The translations under genes were made by a program, and so were the position numbers. Below the pieces are notes generated by a model. It was not told the origin of the DNA. It worked only from the letters and a program-made list of their open reading frames with translations, and did no database searches. A DNA stretch of 10,447 nucleotides. Origin: Sva-07 sp038321235. GTDB lineage: Bacteria > Actinomycetota > Acidimicrobiia > Acidimicrobiales > Ilumatobacteraceae. The stretch spans positions 1 through 10,447 of the forward strand of contig JBBQEU010000110.1 in NCBI GenBank assembly GCA_038321235.1, in the 5' to 3' direction. This document shows, one piece after another, positions 6,134 to 10,447 of the stretch (its first letter is position 1; each line of letters begins with the position of its first letter).

Positions 6134-7321
6134 ATGCGCATCGCCGACTGCACGACGTTCGTGATCGGGAACCCGCCACCGCATTTCGGTGGTCGGTACT
6201 TCATCGTCGTCAAACTCACGACCGACACCGGTGTTGTCGGCTACGGCGAGATCTACGTGGCCACGTTCGGCCCGCACACCGTGGCCGCGATGGTTGCCGA
6301 TCTCGCCGATCGGCTCGTGATCGACGCCGACCCGAACCGGATCGAGCTGCTGTGGCGGCGGATGTACGCCTCGGGCTATTCGCTGCGGCCTGATCCGACG
6401 CTGGTGGGGATCATGAGCGGGATCGAGATGGCCTGCTGGGACATCGTCGGCAAGGACGTCGGCAAGCCGATCGCCGACCTGCTCGGCGGGCGAGTCCACG
6501 ATCGGGTGCGGACCTACACCTACCTGTATCCCGCCGACGGGCGACCCGAGGTGTACACCGATCCGGCGCAAGCGGCCGAGCAGGCGGCGTTCGAAGTCGA
6601 GCGCGGCTTCACCGCGGTGAAGTTCGACCCGGCCGGGCCGTACACCGCGTTCGACGGGCACCAGCCGAGCCTGGCCGACATCGAGCGGTCGGTGGCGATC
6701 ACGGCCGCCATCCGCGAGGCGGTTGGACCACGAGCCGACCTGCTCGTCGGGACCCACGGCCAGTTCACGGCGGCCGGGGCGATCCGGCTGGCGCAGCACC
6801 TGGAGCCGTTCGATCCGCTGTGGTTGGAGGAGCCGACGCAGCCCGATCAACCCGAGGAGATGGCCAGGGTGGCGCGCCAGACGTCGATCCCGGTCGCGAC
6901 CGGTGAGCGGCTGACGACGATCTCGGAGTTCGCGGCGCTCGCGCGGCATCAGGCGGCAGCGATCTGGCAACCGAACCTCGGACGGTGTGGCGGGTTGTTG
7001 GCCGGGAAGAAGATCGCAGCCATCGCCGAAGCGTCGGGCTGTCAGATCGCCCCGCACCTGTACTCGGGCCCGATCCTCGGTGCGGCGAACATCCAGCTGG
7101 CCGCCACACTGGCGAACCTGTTGATCGTCGAGGGCATCCAGGACTGGTCGGGCTTCCACGCCGATTTGTTGACACACCCGGTGCAGTGGGAGGACGGGTA
7201 CGTGATCCCGCCGAGCGAACCAGGCCTCGGCGTCGAGTTGAACGAGGAGGTCGCCCTCGCCAACCCCTACCCCACCGACGGCGAGTTGCACCTGAGCATG
7301 ACCGACACCCCCGCACGCTGA
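6134..7321 (+). CDS. Mandelate racemase / sugar-acid dehydratase family protein (enolase superfamily)
   Basis: The 395-residue product has the enolase-superfamily layout: an N-terminal capping domain (about 1-125, with GVVGYGE at 33-39 and GIEMACWDIVGK at 96-107) and a modified TIM barrel after it. It resembles galactonate/mannonate-type dehydratases, which remove water from acid sugars using Mg2+. Visible active-site positions are K163 (AVKFDP), E232 (LWLEEP), E258 (ATGERL) and H308 (IAPHLY). At the first metal-ligand position, where DgoD-like enzymes have LDFHGR, this protein has VGTHGQ (205-210), so the Asp appears replaced by Gly206 while the His is kept. From memory this may be a subfamily trait rather than a loss. 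The gene is complete, starts at an ATG near a TAGGGT box and ends 1 nt before the 72-bp palindromic element. Its true substrate is unknown. Confidence 0.9.
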   Translation: MRIADCTTFVIGNPPPHFGGRYFIVVKLTTDTGVVGYGEIYVATFGPHTVAAMVADLADRLVIDADPNRIELLWRRMYASGYSLRPDPTLVGIMSGIEMACWDIVGKDVGKPIADLLGGRVHDRVRTYTYLYPADGRPEVYTDPAQAAEQAAFEVERGFTAVKFDPAGPYTAFDGHQPSLADIERSVAITAAIREAVGPRADLLVGTHGQFTAAGAIRLAQHLEPFDPLWLEEPTQPDQPEEMARVARQTSIPVATGERLTTISEFAALARHQAAAIWQPNLGRCGGLLAGKKIAAIAEASGCQIAPHLYSGPILGAANIQLAATLANLLIVEGIQDWSGFHADLLTHPVQWEDGYVIPPSEPGLGVELNEEVALANPYPTDGELHLSMTDTPAR

Positions 7322-7322
7322 G

Positions 7323-7394
7323 GATTACAACAGGGGTCAGACCCGCGATGTAATCGCCAGCGATTACATCGCGGGTCTGACCCCTGTTGTAATC
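7323..7394. repeat. REPIN-like element: two 33-bp quasi-palindromic units in inverted orientation
   Basis: Positions 7323-7356 and 7361-7394 are perfect 34-bp reverse complements separated by CCAG. Each 33-bp unit (7323-7355 and 7362-7394) is itself nearly palindromic: it begins with GATTACA and ends with TGTAATC, and has a core GGGTC-A-GACCC, separated by 4-nt non-pairing stretches. GATTACA or its complement therefore occurs four times. Paired REP-like units with this nesting match the REPIN type of non-autonomous element, usually moved by RAYT transposases; no such gene is in the window. It fills the gap between two convergent genes and supplies most of the dnaE2 stop codon region (7393-7395). 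As RNA it would form a very stable hairpin on either strand and may act as a bidirectional terminator or 3'-end stabiliser. Confidence 0.85.
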
Positions 7395-10300
7395 AGCGGA
7401 AGTCGCGGGATTTGACGGCGGCGGGAATCGGCAAGGGTGCGAGGTGGTCGGCGACGATGTTGACGACTCCTTCGCTGCGTTCGAGACGGCCACGGATGAG
7501 CATGGCCGGGGCTTCCCGGGCGACCGTACGGAACCTCGCCCAGCAGCCCTTCGAGATCACGACATTGATCAGGCCGGTCTCGTCTTCGAGGTTGAGGAAC
7601 GTGACGCCTTGCGCGGTCATCGGGCGCTGGCGGTGAGTGACCACTCCGGCGACCTGCACGATCGAGCCAGGCTCGGGATCCCACAGCTGTGCCGACGTCA
7701 GCACACCGAGCTTGCTCAGTTCGTCACGTACGAAGATCGTCGGATGGCCATCGGGTGACACGCCAGTCGCCCACAGGTCGGCGACTGCCTCCTCGACCGG
7801 CGTCATCCCCGGCAACCTCGGCGCCGCATCACCGGTGACCACGCCCGGCAAACGACCGGGACGCGACTGTGCCGTTGCGCCGACGGTCCACAGCGCCATG
7901 CGCCGATCGAGCCCCATGCACTCGCCGAACAACCCGCCGGTGGCCATCGACTCCAACTGGACGAGCGTCAGTGACGGCACTCGCCGCACGAGATCTTCGG
8001 TGTCGGTGAACAATCCGCCGGCCAAACGGGCCGATTCGATCTCGTCGGCCAGTTCCGAGCCGATGCCGCGCACCGACCCGATCCCCAACCGCACGGCCAC
8101 GCCGTTCTCCGATTCGGGACACGGCTCCAACGTCGCCGCCGCCAACGACGCGTTGAGATCGGGCGTGTGCACCACCACCCCGTGACGACGGGCATCGCGC
8201 ACCAGTGTGTGCGGCGACCAGAACCCCATCGGCTGCGCGTTGAGCAGTGCCGCGCAGAACGCCGCCGGCTCGTGGTACTTGATCCACGACGACGAATACA
8301 CGAGGTAGGCAAAGCTCACCGAGTGCGACTCGGGGAAGCCGTAGTTGGCAAACGCCTTCATCTTCATGAACAGCTCATCCGCGATGTCGCCGGTGATCCC
8401 CCGCTCGGCCATCCCCGCGTACAGCCGCTCCTTCAGTCGCTCCATCCGCCGCGCCGATCGTTTCGATCCCATCGCCTGGCGCAGCTCGTCGGACTCGGCC
8501 GGGCTGAACCCGGCGACGTCGATCGCCATCTGCATCAGCTGCTCCTGGAACAGCGGGATGCCGAGCGTCTTGCCGAGCGAGTTCTCCAGCAGCGGGTGCA
8601 GGTACGTGATCGGCTCGAGCCCGTTGCGGCGCCGGATGTACGGGTGCACCGACCCGCCCTGGATCGGCCCGGGCCGGATCAGTGCCACCTCGACGACGAG
8701 GTCGTAGAACCGGCGCGGTTTGAGCCGCGGCAGCGTCGCCATCTGCGCCCGCGACTCGATCTGGAACACCCCGACGGTGTCGGCCCGGCACAGCATCCCG
8801 TAGACGTCGTCGTCCTGCGGGATGGTGGCGAGGTCGATCTCGTACCCGCGGTGTTCACGAACCAGGTCGACGGCGTAGTGCAGCGCGGAGAGCATGCCGA
8901 GGCCGAGGAGGTCGAACTTGACGAGGCCGGTGCGGGCGCAGTCGTCCTTGTCCCACTGCAACACCGACCGCTTGTCCATGCGCCCCCACTCGACCGGGCA
9001 CACCTCGATCACCGGACGATCGCAGATCACCATGCCGCCCGAATGGATGCCGAGGTGACGCGGCGCATCCTCGACCTCCAGTGCCAACTCCAGCACCGGC
9101 TCGGGGATCGTGCAGTCGGGCTGTGACGCCGTCGACGCCACACCGCCCCAACCGTCGACCTGCTTCGACCAGGCGTCCTGCTGGCCCGGCTCGAATCCGA
9201 GCGCCTTGGCCATGTCACGCACCGCCGACCGCGCCCGGTAGGTGATCACGTTCGCGACCTGGGCGGTGTGGTGGCGCCCGTAGCGCTCGTACACGTACTG
9301 GATCACCTCCTCTCTTCTGCCACTCTCTATGTCGACATCGATGTCGGGCGGGCCGTCGCGCTCGGGCGACAGGAACCGCTCGAACAGCAACCCGAGCGAC
9401 ACCGCGTCGGCGGCGGTGACCCCGATCGCATAGCAGACCGCCGAGTTCGCGGCGCTCCCCCGGCCCTGGCAGAAGATGTTCGCCCGGCGACAGAACTCGA
9501 CGATGTCCCACACGATCAGGAAGTACCCGGCGAAGTCGAGCTGCTCGATCAGCGCGAGTTCGTGGTCGATCGTCTTCCATGCCCGCGCCCGCAGCGACAG
9601 GTCCTCGGCATGGACCGGACGCTCTCCGTAGCGGCGGCGGGCGCCGGCCTCGGTCACCTGGCGCAGGAATGCCATCTCGGTGAGACGTTGACCATCGGTG
9701 CCGTCCGGGCACGGGAACGGCGGGAGCTTCGGCGCCACCAGCGACAGGTCGAACGCCGCGGCCCGGCCGATCTCGGCGGCCCGCTCGACGACACCCGGAT
9801 ACCGCCGGAACCGCCGCTCCTGCTCGGCGCCCGAACGCAGATGGGCGCCCGCCGCAGCGGGGAGCCACGGGTCGATCTGATCGAGGCTGCGGCGCGCCCT
9901 CACCGCAGCGAGCGCGGTGGCCAACCGACGTTGCGCTGGCGTGGCGTAGTGGACGTTGTTGGTCGCCACGCACTCGACACGTTCACGATGGGCGAGCTCC
10001 GCGAGCGCGTCGTTGCGGGCTGAGTCGAGCGGGTTCCCGTGATCCCACAACTCGACCAGCACCCGGTCGCGGCCGAACGCGTCGACCAGCCGGAGCAGTT
10101 CGCGGCGCGCCGCTGCCGGGCCGTCGTTCACCAGCGCCGCCGGGACCGCCCCCTTGCGGCATCCGGTGAGCGCCCAGACGTGCCCGGCGGTGGTGTCGGC
10201 GAGGTCGCCGAACGCGAACTGTGGCGCCCCTTTCTCGCCAGCGAGGTGCCCGGTGCTCAGCGTCCGCGACAGCCGGGCATAGCCGGTCGGACCATCGGCG

Positions 10301-10447
10301 AGGACGACGAGATGGGTGCCCGACGGGTCGGGGGCATGCGAGTCGGGAACCATGCCCGTGGCGACCTGAGTGAGCGTGTCGGCCTCGGATCGAGCCACCC
10401 GACCGTCGAACGGCAGCCCATCGTTCGGCAGCCCATCGTTCGGCAGC
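7393..10447 (-). CDS. dnaE2: DnaE2 (ImuC-type) error-prone DNA polymerase III alpha-like subunit, 5' end outside the window
   Basis: About 1017 codons are visible and the frame is still open at the right edge; the family is about 1050-1100 residues, so only the beginning of the PHP domain is missing. Numbering from the in-frame GTG at 10398, the remaining PHP part includes LTGCRKGAV (78-86) and ATNNVHYATP (145-154). The polymerase core has GRGSAANS (312-319), PDIDVD (351-356) with the catalytic Asp pair, and KFDLLGL (494-500) with the third Asp. A finger/tau-side region contains NYGFPESHSVSFAYLVY (685-701), and an OB fold (VQVAGVV...LNLEDETGLINVVI) lies near the C-terminus. DnaE2 performs damage-induced mutagenic translesion synthesis, usually with ImuA/ImuB, which are not in the window. 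The GTG at 10398 is internal to the homology and not the real start. Odd points are an in-frame 15-bp tandem repeat at the edge and a rare-codon patch just after PDIDVD. Confidence 0.93.
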   Translation of the reverse strand, partial: LPNDGLPNDGLPFDGRVARSEADTLTQVATGMVPDSHAPDPSGTHLVVLADGPTGYARLSRTLSTGHLAGEKGAPQFAFGDLADTTAGHVWALTGCRKGAVPAALVNDGPAAARRELLRLVDAFGRDRVLVELWDHGNPLDSARNDALAELAHRERVECVATNNVHYATPAQRRLATALAAVRARRSLDQIDPWLPAAAGAHLRSGAEQERRFRRYPGVVERAAEIGRAAAFDLSLVAPKLPPFPCPDGTDGQRLTEMAFLRQVTEAGARRRYGERPVHAEDLSLRARAWKTIDHELALIEQLDFAGYFLIVWDIVEFCRRANIFCQGRGSAANSAVCYAIGVTAADAVSLGLLFERFLSPERDGPPDIDVDIESGRREEVIQYVYERYGRHHTAQVANVITYRARSAVRDMAKALGFEPGQQDAWSKQVDGWGGVASTASQPDCTIPEPVLELALEVEDAPRHLGIHSGGMVICDRPVIEVCPVEWGRMDKRSVLQWDKDDCARTGLVKFDLLGLGMLSALHYAVDLVREHRGYEIDLATIPQDDDVYGMLCRADTVGVFQIESRAQMATLPRLKPRRFYDLVVEVALIRPGPIQGGSVHPYIRRRNGLEPITYLHPLLENSLGKTLGIPLFQEQLMQMAIDVAGFSPAESDELRQAMGSKRSARRMERLKERLYAGMAERGITGDIADELFMKMKAFANYGFPESHSVSFAYLVYSSSWIKYHEPAAFCAALLNAQPMGFWSPHTLVRDARRHGVVVHTPDLNASLAAATLEPCPESENGVAVRLGIGSVRGIGSELADEIESARLAGGLFTDTEDLVRRVPSLTLVQLESMATGGLFGECMGLDRRMALWTVGATAQSRPGRLPGVVTGDAAPRLPGMTPVEEAVADLWATGVSPDGHPTIFVRDELSKLGVLTSAQLWDPEPGSIVQVAGVVTHRQRPMTAQGVTFLNLEDETGLINVVISKGCWARFRTVAREAPAMLIRGRLERSEGVVNIVADHLAPLPIPAAVKSRDFR
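10402..10447. repeat. In-frame 15-bp tandem repeat inside dnaE2, continuing past the edge
   Basis: Two identical units CCCATCGTTCGGCAG (plus strand) lie at 10417-10431 and 10432-10446. A degenerate third unit is at 10402-10416 and the next begins at 10447. On the coding strand each encodes L-P-N-D-G (the degenerate one L-P-F-D-G), so copy-number change keeps the dnaE2 frame. The total number of copies is not visible. Confidence 0.8.

Noticed and set aside
6134..7291. Minus-strand extension of the thioesterase frame across the enolase-superfamily gene
   Set aside because: The extra N-terminal sequence is low-complexity Arg/Gly/Asp-rich and unlike any thioesterase. The plus strand holds a full set of enolase-superfamily motifs.
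8167..9126. 319-codon plus-strand open frame inside dnaE2
   Set aside because: It is His/Arg/Asp-rich with no domain and fully antisense to conserved polymerase motifs.
9292..9294. GTG as an alternative internal start of dnaE2
   Set aside because: Despite the strong SD-like sequence before it, the upstream part is clearly conserved polymerase. I keep it only as a speculative point in the findings.

Overview
The window looks like chromosomal DNA of a high-GC actinobacterium. A member of the class Acidimicrobiia (Ilumatobacter-like) is my best guess, but that is inference only. The basis is the strong G/C bias at third codon positions, a DUF3039 gene (a family I know mainly from Actinobacteria), an actinobacterial-type universal stress protein, a DnaE2 error-prone polymerase, and starts where a TANNNT -10 box lies 7 nt before the start codon, as in leaderless actinobacterial transcripts. 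I see no tRNA, rRNA, CRISPR array, integrase or transposase gene.

Left part (1-3795), all on the minus strand: a probable operon read right to left encodes a short NAD-type malic enzyme (2271-3536), an MFS_3-type efflux transporter (926-2203) and a Crp/Fnr-family regulator (199-900), with gaps of 67 and 25 nt. A stem-loop at 165-195, just past the regulator stop codon, probably ends the unit. Beyond it the first 33 codons of an unidentified gene run off the left edge. The 259-nt gap upstream of the malic enzyme holds two clear inverted repeats and a possible 43-residue membrane peptide.

Middle part (3796-7321): on the plus strand a DUF3039 protein and a Nudix hydrolase form a tight pair. The Nudix gene meets a minus-strand universal stress protein tail to tail, with only 3 nt between the stop codons. 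The 192-nt region upstream of the stress gene contains a dense cluster of GTCAC/GTGAC half-sites and looks like a multi-site operator. A TesB-like acyl-CoA thioesterase (minus) and an enolase-superfamily dehydratase/racemase (plus) are divergent and share a region of about 60 bp.

Right part (7323-10447): a 72-bp element made of two 33-bp quasi-palindromic units in inverted orientation fills the gap between the enolase-superfamily gene and the convergent dnaE2 gene, and overlaps the dnaE2 stop codon. It has the architecture of a REPIN (paired REP sequences). dnaE2 takes up the rest of the window and runs off the right edge, where an in-frame 15-bp tandem repeat lies inside its PHP-domain coding region.

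The genes are mostly housekeeping or stress/metabolic functions. No complete new defence or mobile system is visible. The items most worth following up are the REPIN-like element, the GTCAC cluster, the tandem repeat in dnaE2 and the altered metal-ligand position in the enolase-superfamily enzyme.
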